Of a stretch of DNA of 40,961 nucleotides, positions 8,257 to 16,075 are shown piece by piece (position 1 is the first letter of the stretch; each line of letters starts with the position of its first letter). Source of the DNA: an uncultured Bacteroidota bacterium (GTDB lineage Bacteria; Bacteroidota; Bacteroidia; Flavobacteriales; Flavobacteriaceae). The position numbers and the translations under genes were made by a program. The notes under the pieces were generated by a model. It saw only the letters and a program-made list of their open reading frames with translations, had not been told where the DNA came from and made no database searches. The stretch lies in NCBI GenBank assembly GCA_902635895.1, contig CACPPV010000011.1:1-40961 (forward strand). Direction: 5' to 3'.

Positions 8257-9395
8257 TTTTTTGGTAATATTTTGTAGACACCTTTGTTTTCAATAGAAAC
8301 ATAAACATATCCATCAGGACCTTGAACAATATCCCTAGGTCTTCCAAAACCTTCAGCGATTTTTGATCTCGATACCACTTTATTATTTTTAATTCCAATT
8401 CTTTCAATGTATTTAAAAACTAAAGCCCCTGCAAGTAAGCTACCTTTCCAATCAGGGTACATTTCACTAGAAATGTATTCAAATGAACTAGGAGCTATTG
8501 ATGGCAACCAATAATAAAGTGGTTGTTCCATTCCAGGAAGACTTTTGTTTTTTGTGATAGTAGTTCCGCTGTAATTTTTTCCATATGTTATTTTGGGCCA
8601 ACCATAATTCTTTCCTTTTTCAATAATATTTATTTCATCACCTCCTCTTGGTCCATGTTCATTTGTCCAAATTTTTCCAGTTTTAGGATGTTTAAATATT
8701 CCTTGAGGATTTCTATGTCCATAAGAATATATCGCTTTTTTTGCATTTGGAACATCAATGAAAGGATTGTCGTCAGGAATTGTACCATCATCATTAATTC
8801 TATAAACTTTACCACCATCAACAGAGATATCTTGTGGGTTTACATTTCTATTTCCTCTGTCACCTATTGTAAAGTAAAGATAGTTTTCGTTGTCAAATGC
8901 CATTCGACTACCATAATGTTGACCTTTTCTAGAAACAGGCGATCCTTTATAAAGAATCTCTAAATTTTTTAATGAATCATTTACTAATTGAGCTCTAGCT
9001 ATGGCAGTATTGCCTCCATCGTCTCTATTTTTCATGTAAGCGTAAGATAAATAAACTAACCTGTTTTTATTAAAATCAGGATGTAGTTCTAAATCTAACA
9101 ATCCCCCTTGTCCTCTTAAATAAACTTCAGGAACGCCCTTGATATCTTTTTTAATTCCATCTTTATAATGAATAATTGAACCTGATTTTATTGAAGCTAA
9201 AATTGAATTATCGTCTAAAATTTCTAATCCCCATATTAAATTTTCGTCTTCAAAAACAACTTCCATTTCATAATTCTTTTCATCAACAATTATAGTATCT
9301 TCTCTCTCGTTATCTAAAGGTTTTAAATCTTGAGCACAAGAAAAGTTTAAAAGAAAAAAAGTTAAAGTAAGATAGATTGATACTGTTTTTTTCAT
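8253..9395 (-). CDS. PQQ-dependent sugar (aldose/sorbosone-type) dehydrogenase, lipoprotein
   Basis: Soluble-type quinoprotein beta-propeller that oxidises sugars in the periplasm. It begins with a lipoprotein signal whose lipobox is LNFSC, Cys20. Family motifs are clear: GLLDLELHPDF (about 99-109), MAFDNENYLYFTIGDRG (about 165-181), YGHRNPQG (about 225-232), NEHGPRGGDEIN (about 245-256) and YGWP (about 265-268). The His in YGHRNPQG corresponds to the catalytic base region of the GDH-B/Asd family. The 380-residue length is normal. Downstream cytochrome c is coupled by a four-base overlap. No pqq biosynthesis genes occur in the window, so cofactor would come from elsewhere. Substrate cannot be read from sequence. 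Confidence 0.9.
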   Translation of the reverse strand: MKKTVSIYLTLTFFLLNFSCAQDLKPLDNEREDTIIVDEKNYEMEVVFEDENLIWGLEILDDNSILASIKSGSIIHYKDGIKKDIKGVPEVYLRGQGGLLDLELHPDFNKNRLVYLSYAYMKNRDDGGNTAIARAQLVNDSLKNLEILYKGSPVSRKGQHYGSRMAFDNENYLYFTIGDRGNRNVNPQDISVDGGKVYRINDDGTIPDDNPFIDVPNAKKAIYSYGHRNPQGIFKHPKTGKIWTNEHGPRGGDEINIIEKGKNYGWPKITYGKNYSGTTITKNKSLPGMEQPLYYWLPSIAPSSFEYISSEMYPDWKGSLLAGALVFKYIERIGIKNNKVVSRSKIAEGFGRPRDIVQGPDGYVYVSIENKGVYKILPKK

Positions 9396-9407
9396 AGAGA
9401 TTAATTT

Positions 9408-10271
9408 TTAGTTTCCACCGCTTTCAGCTAAAATATAAAGTATATCTAAAAATAGATTAATTATGTCTAAATATAAATTTACAGCAATCTGAATTGCCGT
9501 GGACCATGAATCGTCACCAGCATTCATTTGCTTTTTTAACATATCAAAATCATAGAGTAGATATCCAGTAAAAATTAAAACTCCAAAATAAGCTTTAACA
9601 AGTGAAAATTTCCTTGATTTGAAAATAAAATGGTTTAATAAACCCATTATTATAAGTATAAGTAACGCTGTAAATAGAAATCCACCCATTACACTAAAAT
9701 CAATAGAAGTAGTAAAAACAATACTAGCCGTTGCTATTACTGCAATAGTTGTGGCAGACATGGCTTGGAAAACTACATTTTGCCATTCTTGGTGATAGTT
9801 GTCTTTTTTAAAATTATTTGATGATTTTATTTCATCGACAATTGATTTATATTTTTCAGATTCTATTTCAAATAATTCAGTTGGATTTGATTTTTTGTAA
9901 TACATGGTTTTTTTCTCATCCTCAGCTCCAAAAATTTTATCAATAAATTTTTTTTTGTCAGTAACAACAGTTTTACTTTTTACACCAGCCTTTTTTAGAT
10001 ACTTTTTCATTTTGAAACTTTCCCCAATTGCAGAAATCGTGGGCCCCATGCTCCATCCGATAAATCCTGAAAAAATTGCGACAAGTATTAAATTGGTGGG
10101 ATAATTTTCGCTAAAAAACATTATAGCAAATAAAGATGCAAATGACCCCAATATTGTAATAAGGGCTTCTGATGTTGTTTCGTATGCTTTATTTATTCTT
10201 GAAAAAAAAGTAGTTATGATTAGCATAAAACCAACAATAAAAAAAGTTTTAGCAAAAAGTATGTCGTACAT
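9408..10271 (-). CDS. Bax inhibitor-1/YccA-like membrane protein with hydrophilic insertion
   Basis: 287 residues, about seven hydrophobic segments. The C-terminal half carries the BI-1 hallmark: AYFGVLIFTGYLLYDFDML (about 225-243) and NLYLDIINLFLDILYIL (about 265-281). Between the third and fourth membrane segments there is an unusual lysine-rich hydrophilic stretch of about 75 residues (about 90-165), which makes the protein longer than the usual 220-240 residues. BI-1 relatives are pH-sensitive calcium-leak or stress-related membrane proteins; the bacterial role is poorly defined. The gene starts 19 bp after tRNA-Pro(GGG) on the same strand and ends 12 bp before the PQQ dehydrogenase, so a single transcript starting at the tRNA promoter could cover it. 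Confidence 0.82.
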   Translation of the reverse strand: MYDILFAKTFFIVGFMLIITTFFSRINKAYETTSEALITILGSFASLFAIMFFSENYPTNLILVAIFSGFIGWSMGPTISAIGESFKMKKYLKKAGVKSKTVVTDKKKFIDKIFGAEDEKKTMYYKKSNPTELFEIESEKYKSIVDEIKSSNNFKKDNYHQEWQNVVFQAMSATTIAVIATASIVFTTSIDFSVMGGFLFTALLILIIMGLLNHFIFKSRKFSLVKAYFGVLIFTGYLLYDFDMLKKQMNAGDDSWSTAIQIAVNLYLDIINLFLDILYILAESGGN

Positions 10272-10290
10272 GTTTTAGTTTTTTAATGTG

Positions 10291-10365
10291 TCGGGATGAC
10301 AGGATTTGAACCTGCGACCCCACGGCCCCCAGCCGTGTGCGCTAACCGAACTGCGCCACATCCCG
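10291..10365 (-). tRNA. tRNA-Pro(GGG)
   Basis: 75-nt cloverleaf read on the minus strand. Acceptor arms CGGGATG and CATCCCG pair fully, with discriminator A and no encoded CCA. The anticodon stem CACGG/CCGTG encloses the loop CTGGGGG, giving anticodon GGG. The T arm GCAGGTTCAAATCCTGT is standard. A TATATTTG promoter box lies six bases upstream. Confidence 0.97.
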
Positions 10366-10371
10366 ATATTA

Positions 10372-10379
10372 CAAATATA
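10372..10379 (-). promoter_or_regulatory. tRNA-Pro(GGG) promoter -7 element
   Basis: Minus-strand TATATTTG, an exact TAnnTTTG match, ends six bases before the tRNA 5' end. It may also drive the downstream BI-1-like gene by read-through. No convincing -33 TTG is seen. Confidence 0.6.
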
Positions 10380-10425
10380 GAATTATTGATATATTAGTAG
10401 ATGATAATTAACTAAAACTATAAAA

Positions 10426-10923
10426 ATGAAAAAAATACTAATACTAATTGTTGCTATGGTTTTTACTGCATGTAATAATACACCAGCTAATTTTGATAAC
10501 TCTGAATGGGGTGGAGTAATATCACCAACTGACGAAAGAAATGATAAGCTTAATAAATTTGTTGATGCATATGCAAACAACGATTTTGAATCTGTTAGAG
10601 ATTTATTTGCAGAAGATGCTGTAATTCAAGTAAATGACGATACTATGACTGTTCAACAGATGTTTGATGGGTTTTCAGCCGGACACGACTTCTTTGATGG
10701 TATTAATAATATCGATCGAAGAGTTAATACAATGTTTTATAATAATGGTTCAATATATACTAACTATTGGTATACATGGATAGGTACAAATAAAAAGACA
10801 GGTGAAGAACTTTCACTCAAGGGTCATGCTTATTTCCAATGGAAAGATGGAAAAATTATTGAAACGTATAATTCATTTGATCCTACTGAATATGCTAAAG
10901 TTTTTAATTGGGTCGAGGAATAA
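10426..10923 (+). CDS. NTF2/SnoaL-like lipoprotein
   Basis: 165 residues. A short lipoprotein signal ends in VFTAC (Cys16). The rest looks like one NTF2/SnoaL cone fold: KFVDAYANNDFESVRDLFAEDAV (positions about 44-66, the helix-helix-strand opening of the fold), then NTMFYNNGSIYTNYWYTW and GHAYFQWKDGKIIETYNSFDP (about 131-151). Such proteins are either small enzymes or binding proteins; no catalytic dyad stands out, so I assign no reaction. It is monocistronic, with a strong terminator 20 bp after the stop. Fold assignment is good, function unknown. Confidence 0.8.
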   Translation: MKKILILIVAMVFTACNNTPANFDNSEWGGVISPTDERNDKLNKFVDAYANNDFESVRDLFAEDAVIQVNDDTMTVQQMFDGFSAGHDFFDGINNIDRRVNTMFYNNGSIYTNYWYTWIGTNKKTGEELSLKGHAYFQWKDGKIIETYNSFDPTEYAKVFNWVEE

Positions 10924-10941
10924 TGTTATTTTTATTTTATA

Positions 10942-10970
10942 AAAACTCTTCACATGAAGAGTTTTTTTTT
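10942..10970 (+). terminator. Rho-independent terminator
   Basis: A perfect 10-bp stem, AAAACTCTTC and GAAGAGTTTT, with loop ACAT is followed by a T run ending at 10970. It terminates the NTF2-like lipoprotein gene. Confidence 0.9.
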
Positions 10971-11015
10971 GAATAACTATCAATAATTAATTAAAATATT
11001 CTAAAAATCAAGGTT

Positions 11016-13178
11016 ATGTCTAAATTAAATTATTTGTTAAAAATTAAATTCTATTATTTTTTATCAATATGTCTTATTTTATTTTCTTCCTGTAATTTCA
11101 ATAAAGTAGTTAATTATCAAAAAACTAAAAAAATTCCAGTTGTTGATACTTATTATGGCAATGAAATTATTGATAATTACAGATGGCTAGAAGATGATCT
11201 ATCAAAAGAGACTGGTGAATGGGTAGACAATCAAAATCAAACGACGTTTAATTATCTTGAAAAAATACCATATAGAGAAGAATTAAAAAATAGGTTAAAG
11301 AATTTATGGGATTATGAAAAAGTTTCTGCTCCATTTAAGCATGGTCAATATACATATGTTTTTAAAAATTCTGGGCTTCAAAACCAAAGGGTTTTGTTTA
11401 GATCAGGTAATGATTTACAACAGGAATTGTTTTTAGATCCAAATAAATTTTCTGAAGATGGAACTACTTCTTTAGCTGGATTAAGTTTTTCAAAAGATGG
11501 ATCCCTGCTTTCTTACAGTATTTCTGAATCTGGAAGTGATTGGAGAAAAATAATTACTATTGAAACAGAAACAAAAAAAATAATTGAAGATACACTTGTA
11601 GATGTAAAATTCTCAGGTGTTAGTTGGAGATCAAATGATGGATTTTATTATTCATCTTATGATAAACCAAAAGGAAGTGAACTTTCTGAAAAAACAGATC
11701 AACATAAATTATATTATCACAAATTAGGTACTTCTCAAAGTGAGGATAAATTGATATATGGTGGAAATATTGAAGAGAAAAATAGATATGTTAGAGGGTA
11801 TGTTACTGATGATAATAGATTTTTAATCATCGATGCAGCCAAAAGAACCTCAGGTAATAAGCTTTTTATTAAAGATTTAACTACGGACTCTGAAATTAAA
11901 CCTATTGTTAATGATTATAATTCTAATACTTCATTGATACACAACATAGGAAATAAATTATTTCTTGTAACTGATTACAACACTCCAAACAAAAAAGTTG
12001 TAACAGTAAATTATAATGATCTCGATGTTTCAAAGTGGAATGATTTTATACCAGAAACTGAATTTGTATTGAATATTTCAAAAGCAGGAGGCTATTTTTT
12101 TGCAAGGTATATGATCGATGCTATTTCAAAAGTTTATCAATTAGATTACAAAGGAAAGTTAATAAGAGAAATAGAACTTCCAGGAATTGGTACTGCATCT
12201 GGATTTAACGCAAAAAAAAATGATAAAGAACTTTACTTTTCATTTACTAATTATTACACTCCGTCAACTATTTATAAATTAAATATTGAGTCTGGAGAGT
12301 ATGAAAATTACTGGACTCCTTCAATAGATTTTGATCCTAACAACTACGAATCTAAACAGATCTTTTATAATTCAAAAGATGGTACTAAAGTGCCTATGAT
12401 TATAACCCATAAAAAAGGAATAGAGTTGAATGGTCAAAATCCAACTATCTTATATGGATATGGTGGATTTAACATAAGCAGAACCCCAAGATTTAGTGTT
12501 CCCAACATTGTTTGGATGGAGCAAGGCGGTATATACGCTGTTCCAAACATAAGAGGAGGAGGGGAGTATGGTAAAAAATGGCATAATGCTGGAACTAAGA
12601 CTCAAAAACAAAATGTTTTTGACGATTTTATAGCTGCAGCTGAATATTTAATTGCTAACAGTTATACGTCTAGTAAATTCCTTGCAATAAGAGGGGGTTC
12701 TAATGGAGGTTTACTTGTTGGTGCAACAATGACTCAAAGACCAGATTTAATGAAAGTAGCATTACCGGCTGTTGGTGTATTAGACATGCTTAGATACCAT
12801 AAGTTCACTTCAGGAGCTGGATGGGCTTATGATTATGGAACGTCAGAACAGTCTGAGGAAATGTTTAATTATTTAAGAGGTTATTCACCAGTCCATAACG
12901 TAAAAAGTAACACTGCTTATCCGGCAACATTAATAACAACTGGAGATCACGACGATAGAGTCGTACCTGCGCATTCATTTAAATTTGCAGCTGAACTTCA
13001 AAGTAAAGACTCAGGAATAAATCCTGTTTTAATTCGTGTTGAAAAAAATGCAGGACATGGATCTGGGACACCTATTAATAAAACCATTGATCAATATGCT
13101 GACATATTTGGGTTTACTTTATATAATATGGGCTATTTAGTTTTACCTGAAAAAACAAAGACTCCAATTAAAGGCTAA
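11016..13178 (+). CDS. prolyl oligopeptidase family serine peptidase (S9A), lipoprotein
   Basis: Cleaves short peptides after proline. It has a lipoprotein signal (lipobox FSSC near residue 26), an N-terminal beta-propeller (about 75-420) beginning after the family motif DTYYGNEIIDNYRWLED, and a C-terminal alpha/beta hydrolase domain. Catalytic residues are visible: Ser562 in RGGSNGG, an Asp in GDHDDRVVP (643-651), and His681 in NAGHGSG. Length 720 is normal for the family with a signal sequence. The PNIRGGGEYG oxyanion region is also intact. The ATG at 11016 includes the signal peptide. It ends just before a hairpin that serves the opposite-strand tRNA. Confidence 0.95.
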   Translation: MSKLNYLLKIKFYYFLSICLILFSSCNFNKVVNYQKTKKIPVVDTYYGNEIIDNYRWLEDDLSKETGEWVDNQNQTTFNYLEKIPYREELKNRLKNLWDYEKVSAPFKHGQYTYVFKNSGLQNQRVLFRSGNDLQQELFLDPNKFSEDGTTSLAGLSFSKDGSLLSYSISESGSDWRKIITIETETKKIIEDTLVDVKFSGVSWRSNDGFYYSSYDKPKGSELSEKTDQHKLYYHKLGTSQSEDKLIYGGNIEEKNRYVRGYVTDDNRFLIIDAAKRTSGNKLFIKDLTTDSEIKPIVNDYNSNTSLIHNIGNKLFLVTDYNTPNKKVVTVNYNDLDVSKWNDFIPETEFVLNISKAGGYFFARYMIDAISKVYQLDYKGKLIREIELPGIGTASGFNAKKNDKELYFSFTNYYTPSTIYKLNIESGEYENYWTPSIDFDPNNYESKQIFYNSKDGTKVPMIITHKKGIELNGQNPTILYGYGGFNISRTPRFSVPNIVWMEQGGIYAVPNIRGGGEYGKKWHNAGTKTQKQNVFDDFIAAAEYLIANSYTSSKFLAIRGGSNGGLLVGATMTQRPDLMKVALPAVGVLDMLRYHKFTSGAGWAYDYGTSEQSEEMFNYLRGYSPVHNVKSNTAYPATLITTGDHDDRVVPAHSFKFAAELQSKDSGINPVLIRVEKNAGHGSGTPINKTIDQYADIFGFTLYNMGYLVLPEKTKTPIKG

Positions 13179-13214
13179 AAAAAATCCTTGTAAATATTTT
13201 ACTTACAAGGATTT
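13177..13214 (-). terminator. Rho-independent terminator of tRNA-Pro(TGG)
   Basis: A perfect 12-bp inverted repeat, AAATCCTTGTAA (13182-13193) and TTACAAGGATTT (13203-13214). On the minus strand it is followed by eight T, so it terminates the tRNA. On the plus strand it has no T run, but it sits four bases after the prolyl oligopeptidase stop and may stabilise that transcript's 3' end. Confidence 0.85.
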
Positions 13215-13217
13215 AAG

Positions 13218-13292
13218 TCGGGGTGGCAGGATTCGAACCTGCGACCTCCGCGTCCCAAACGCGGCGCGATAACCGGGCTACGCTACACCCCG
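13218..13292 (-). tRNA. tRNA-Pro(TGG)
   Basis: 75-nt minus-strand cloverleaf. Acceptor CGGGGTG pairs with CACCCCG, discriminator A, no encoded CCA. The anticodon stem CCGCG/CGCGG encloses TTTGGGA, giving anticodon TGG, which can read most proline codons. The T arm is GCAGGTTCGAATCCTGC. Confidence 0.97.
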
Positions 13293-13304
13293 AAATTCAG
13301 CCAG

Positions 13305-13334
13305 CAAATATAGGATTATTTCAAAAATCATCAA
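13305..13334 (-). promoter_or_regulatory. tRNA-Pro(TGG) promoter (-33/-7)
   Basis: On the minus strand a TTG (13332-13334) is followed after exactly 19 bp by TATATTTG (13305-13312). This is the complete Bacteroidetes TTG-N19-TAnnTTTG arrangement, 12 bases upstream of the tRNA. Confidence 0.75.
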
Positions 13335-13436
13335 ATAATACTTAATATTATTAATAATAATTTTTGCTGATAACTTTTTAAAAATTTTTTAATACCAACA
13401 CTCAAAAAAATTAAATTTACACTTTAAAATATATAT

Positions 13437-14378
13437 ATGTCAGTTGAAAAAATTAAAACTTTAATAATTGGTTCAGGACCAGCTGGTTATACAGCTGCAA
13501 TTTATGCTTCAAGAGCTGATCTAAAACCGGTTTTATATACTGGTTTAGAGCCAGGAGGTCAATTAACAACTACAACTGAAGTTGATAATTTTCCGGGTTA
13601 CCCTGATGGTGTTGATGGTCCAACAATGATGGTTGAATTACAAAAACAGGCTGAAAGATTTGGAACCGATGTTAGAATAGGCTTGGTAACATCTGTTGCA
13701 TTTAGTGACGCAGTTGGAGGTGTTCACAAAATTGTTGTTGATAACAACAAAGAAATTGAGGCAGAAAGTGTTATTATCTCAACCGGAGCTACTGCAAAGT
13801 ATCTAGGACTACCATCAGAACAAAGACTTAGAGGTGGTGGAGTATCTGCTTGTGCTGTTTGTGATGGATTCTTTTACAAAGGACAAGACGTAGCTATAGT
13901 AGGTGGTGGTGATACTGCAGCAGAGGAAGCTACATATTTATCAAATATTTGTACTAAAGTCACAATGATTGTAAGAAAAGGAGAAATGAGAGCTTCAAAG
14001 GCAATGCAACACAGGGTTAATTCGAAAGATAATATTGAGGTATGCTATCATTCTGAAATTAAGGAAGTTTTAGGAAAAAATGTTGTTGAAGGTGTAAGTA
14101 TTATAAATAATCAAACAAATGAAATTAAAAACATTGATGTTACTGGCTTGTTTATAGCTATTGGTCACAAGCCAAATACTGATATTTTTAAAAATCAATT
14201 GTCTATGGACGATTCAGGATACATAATTACAGAAGGAAAATCAACTCACACCAATAAACCTGGAGTATTTGCCTCTGGAGATGTTCAAGACAAAGATTAT
14301 CGCCAAGCTGTAACAGCAGCAGGAACAGGTTGTATGGCTGCTCTTGATGCTGAAAGATATTTAGCATCTGTTGAATAA
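13437..14378 (+). CDS. trxB: thioredoxin-disulfide reductase
   Basis: Flavoenzyme that reduces thioredoxin with NADPH. The FAD-binding motif IGSGPAGYTAA is at 11-21, the redox pair CAVC at 139-142, the NADPH motif VGGGDTAAEEA at about 155-165, and the second FAD motif FASGDVQD near 279-286. At 313 residues it is full length. A 145-bp spacer containing no recognisable TAnnTTTG box separates it from the tRNA-Pro promoter upstream. The DUF4442 gene begins 32 bp downstream and may be cotranscribed. Confidence 0.97.
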   Translation: MSVEKIKTLIIGSGPAGYTAAIYASRADLKPVLYTGLEPGGQLTTTTEVDNFPGYPDGVDGPTMMVELQKQAERFGTDVRIGLVTSVAFSDAVGGVHKIVVDNNKEIEAESVIISTGATAKYLGLPSEQRLRGGGVSACAVCDGFFYKGQDVAIVGGGDTAAEEATYLSNICTKVTMIVRKGEMRASKAMQHRVNSKDNIEVCYHSEIKEVLGKNVVEGVSIINNQTNEIKNIDVTGLFIAIGHKPNTDIFKNQLSMDDSGYIITEGKSTHTNKPGVFASGDVQDKDYRQAVTAAGTGCMAALDAERYLASVE

Positions 14379-14410
14379 ATAATTATTAGTATATTTATAC
14401 TAAAGTTATT

Positions 14411-14875
14411 ATGAGCAAATTCAAACTTTTTTTTAGAAACCAAATGTCTTTTTTTTGGCTACCTTCAGCATGGTTTTGCGGAGTTAGAGTAGATAGTTTA
14501 AATAATAACTCATGTACTGTTCGTGTTAAACACAATTTTTTAAATAAAAACCCTTTCAATTCTCTTTTTTGGGCAGTACAAGGAATGGCTGCTGAAATGC
14601 CAGCTGGTCTTTTGTTACAAGAAAAAATTAAAAGTAGTGGCCATAGCATAGCTATGCTTTTAATCGGATCGAACTCAAATTTTACAAAAAAAGCAGTAGG
14701 AAAAATTCTTTTTACCTACGATAAAGGAAAAGATTTAGATAAATTGGTAAATGATGCTGTTGTGACTAAACAAGCACAAACAATTATTGTAAAAACCAAC
14801 GGAATTGATGAAAAAGGTGATGTTGTTTCCGAGTTCTCTTTTGAGTGGAGTATAAAACTTCGATCAAAAAAATAA
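14411..14875 (+). CDS. DUF4442 hotdog-fold (thioesterase-like) protein
   Basis: 154 residues, no signal peptide. The sequence resembles DUF4442 hotdog proteins: an N-terminal PSAWFCGVRVDSL segment, a central helix-containing NPFNSLFWAVQGMAAEMPAG (48-67) where the thioesterase acid/amide catalytic residues sit in relatives, and a final AQTIIVKTNGIDEKGDVVSEFSF strand pair (given as about 121-143). A thioesterase or acyl-binding role is inferred from fold only. It lies between trxB and a small conserved-looking gene. Confidence 0.75.
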   Translation: MSKFKLFFRNQMSFFWLPSAWFCGVRVDSLNNNSCTVRVKHNFLNKNPFNSLFWAVQGMAAEMPAGLLLQEKIKSSGHSIAMLLIGSNSNFTKKAVGKILFTYDKGKDLDKLVNDAVVTKQAQTIIVKTNGIDEKGDVVSEFSFEWSIKLRSKK

Positions 14876-14941
14876 CTATTAACATTTTTTTTAGAAATTA
14901 TATTGATATTAAATATTAATTTCAAACAAAACAACTAATTA

Positions 14942-15127
14942 ATGTCAAGATCTGTTTATAAGTATACTATTGATGTTTTGAAAAAGGTGAGTTTTAACCC
15001 TAAGTTATTTAGAAAAGAATTGTTAAAAGCTTCAAAAAGATTGCTTCCACATGAATACCAAGAACTTATGATATGGGTAAAAAATTATACTTTTCAAAAC
15101 CCACATCTTTACAATGCAATAGTCTGA
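14942..15127 (+). CDS. small basic conserved-type hypothetical protein
   Basis: 61 residues, rich in Lys/Arg, Leu and aromatic residues, with no signal or membrane segment. VYKYTIDVLKKVSFNPKLF and KASKRLLPHEYQELMIW read as two or three amphipathic helices. I recall similar ~60-residue proteins in other Flavobacteriia, but cannot give a family. The ATG at 14942 has an A-rich leader. Its stop codon is directly followed, with no spacer, by the stop codon of the convergent LysR gene. Coding is likely from composition; function unknown. Confidence 0.65.
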   Translation: MSRSVYKYTIDVLKKVSFNPKLFRKELLKASKRLLPHEYQELMIWVKNYTFQNPHLYNAIV

Positions 15128-16033
15128 TTATTTCAAAATTTTTACATCCGAAAAAGAGTCTGCTTTCTTCATTTCGCTCTTTATTATATCAAAAGTTTCT
15201 AAAATTATATTTTTTTTAAGAGTATTTTTTTTATAAACAAAACATAATTCTCTTGATGGGTATGGAGATTTAAAATGATACACATTTTTTTTGATAGAAT
15301 TACTCAGTTCTTGTGTCTTAAGGTACGGTACAATGGTTAAACCCATTCCTGAGTTTGATAATTTAATTATTGTATTTAAATTATTGGATTTAATATTTTT
15401 TTTAAAATCTTTATCTACAAAAAAATTAGAAATAATTTTTGTGAAGTTACTTGATATAAATGGCATAATTAAGTCGGAAGAGCGTATGTCTTTTAAAGTA
15501 ATTTCATCTTTGTAATCTTTTTTATAGCCTTCTGGGATAAGTACCATCAAAGGCTCATAATAAAATGGCACTGAAATAAAGTCATTTGAATATTTTGGTT
15601 TACTAGAGATAATAAAGTCAAGCTCTTCTTTAATTAATTTATTTAATAACTTTTCTTTTTTGCCCTCAACGATGCTAATTATTTTTTCACTATTTAATTT
15701 TTTTATTGGTAAATAATTTACAATTGATTCAAAATCTTGTGAAATTCCAATCTTTATATTTTTTACATACTTATTAATGTGAAAATCCTTAGTCTGCTTG
15801 ATTTTTAAGGTTTCTGCTATTACAATTTCAATTTGATCGATTAGTTTTTTTCCAATTTTTGTTGTCTCTAAAGGTTTGGACTCTCGATTAAAAATTGAGA
15901 CTCCAAGTTCCTTTTCTAGTTTGTTGATTTGCATGCTTAAAGTAGGTTGTGCTATGTTACACGCTTTAGCAGCTTTGGTAAAATTTTTAAACTTATCTAA
16001 TGCTAACACGTATTTGAATTGTGTTATTGTCAT
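15128..16033 (-). CDS. LysR-family transcriptional regulator, OxyR-like
   Basis: 301 residues. The N-terminal winged helix-turn-helix is unmistakable: MTITQFKYVLALDKFKNF, then KAAKACNIAQPTLSMQINKLE (20-40), ending near ETTKIGKKL. The C-terminal two-lobed effector domain includes FYYEPLMVLIPEG and SGMGLTIVP. Domain layout resembles OxyR-type regulators, which this phylum uses for peroxide response. However, the stretch where OxyR has its two redox cysteines (about 195-215, ISSNFTKIISNFFVDKDF) has none. It lies 42 bp downstream of the cyclophilin gene on the same strand. Confidence 0.85.
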   Translation of the reverse strand: MTITQFKYVLALDKFKNFTKAAKACNIAQPTLSMQINKLEKELGVSIFNRESKPLETTKIGKKLIDQIEIVIAETLKIKQTKDFHINKYVKNIKIGISQDFESIVNYLPIKKLNSEKIISIVEGKKEKLLNKLIKEELDFIISSKPKYSNDFISVPFYYEPLMVLIPEGYKKDYKDEITLKDIRSSDLIMPFISSNFTKIISNFFVDKDFKKNIKSNNLNTIIKLSNSGMGLTIVPYLKTQELSNSIKKNVYHFKSPYPSRELCFVYKKNTLKKNIILETFDIIKSEMKKADSFSDVKILK

Positions 16034-16075
16034 AATTGTTTATTTCTATAAAAATATGAATTTAATAAGAAAAAT

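Noticed and set aside
8523-8963. 146-codon plus-strand frame
   Set aside because: Lies wholly inside the PQQ-dehydrogenase gene on the other strand, with no recognisable domain; the dehydrogenase has clear family motifs.
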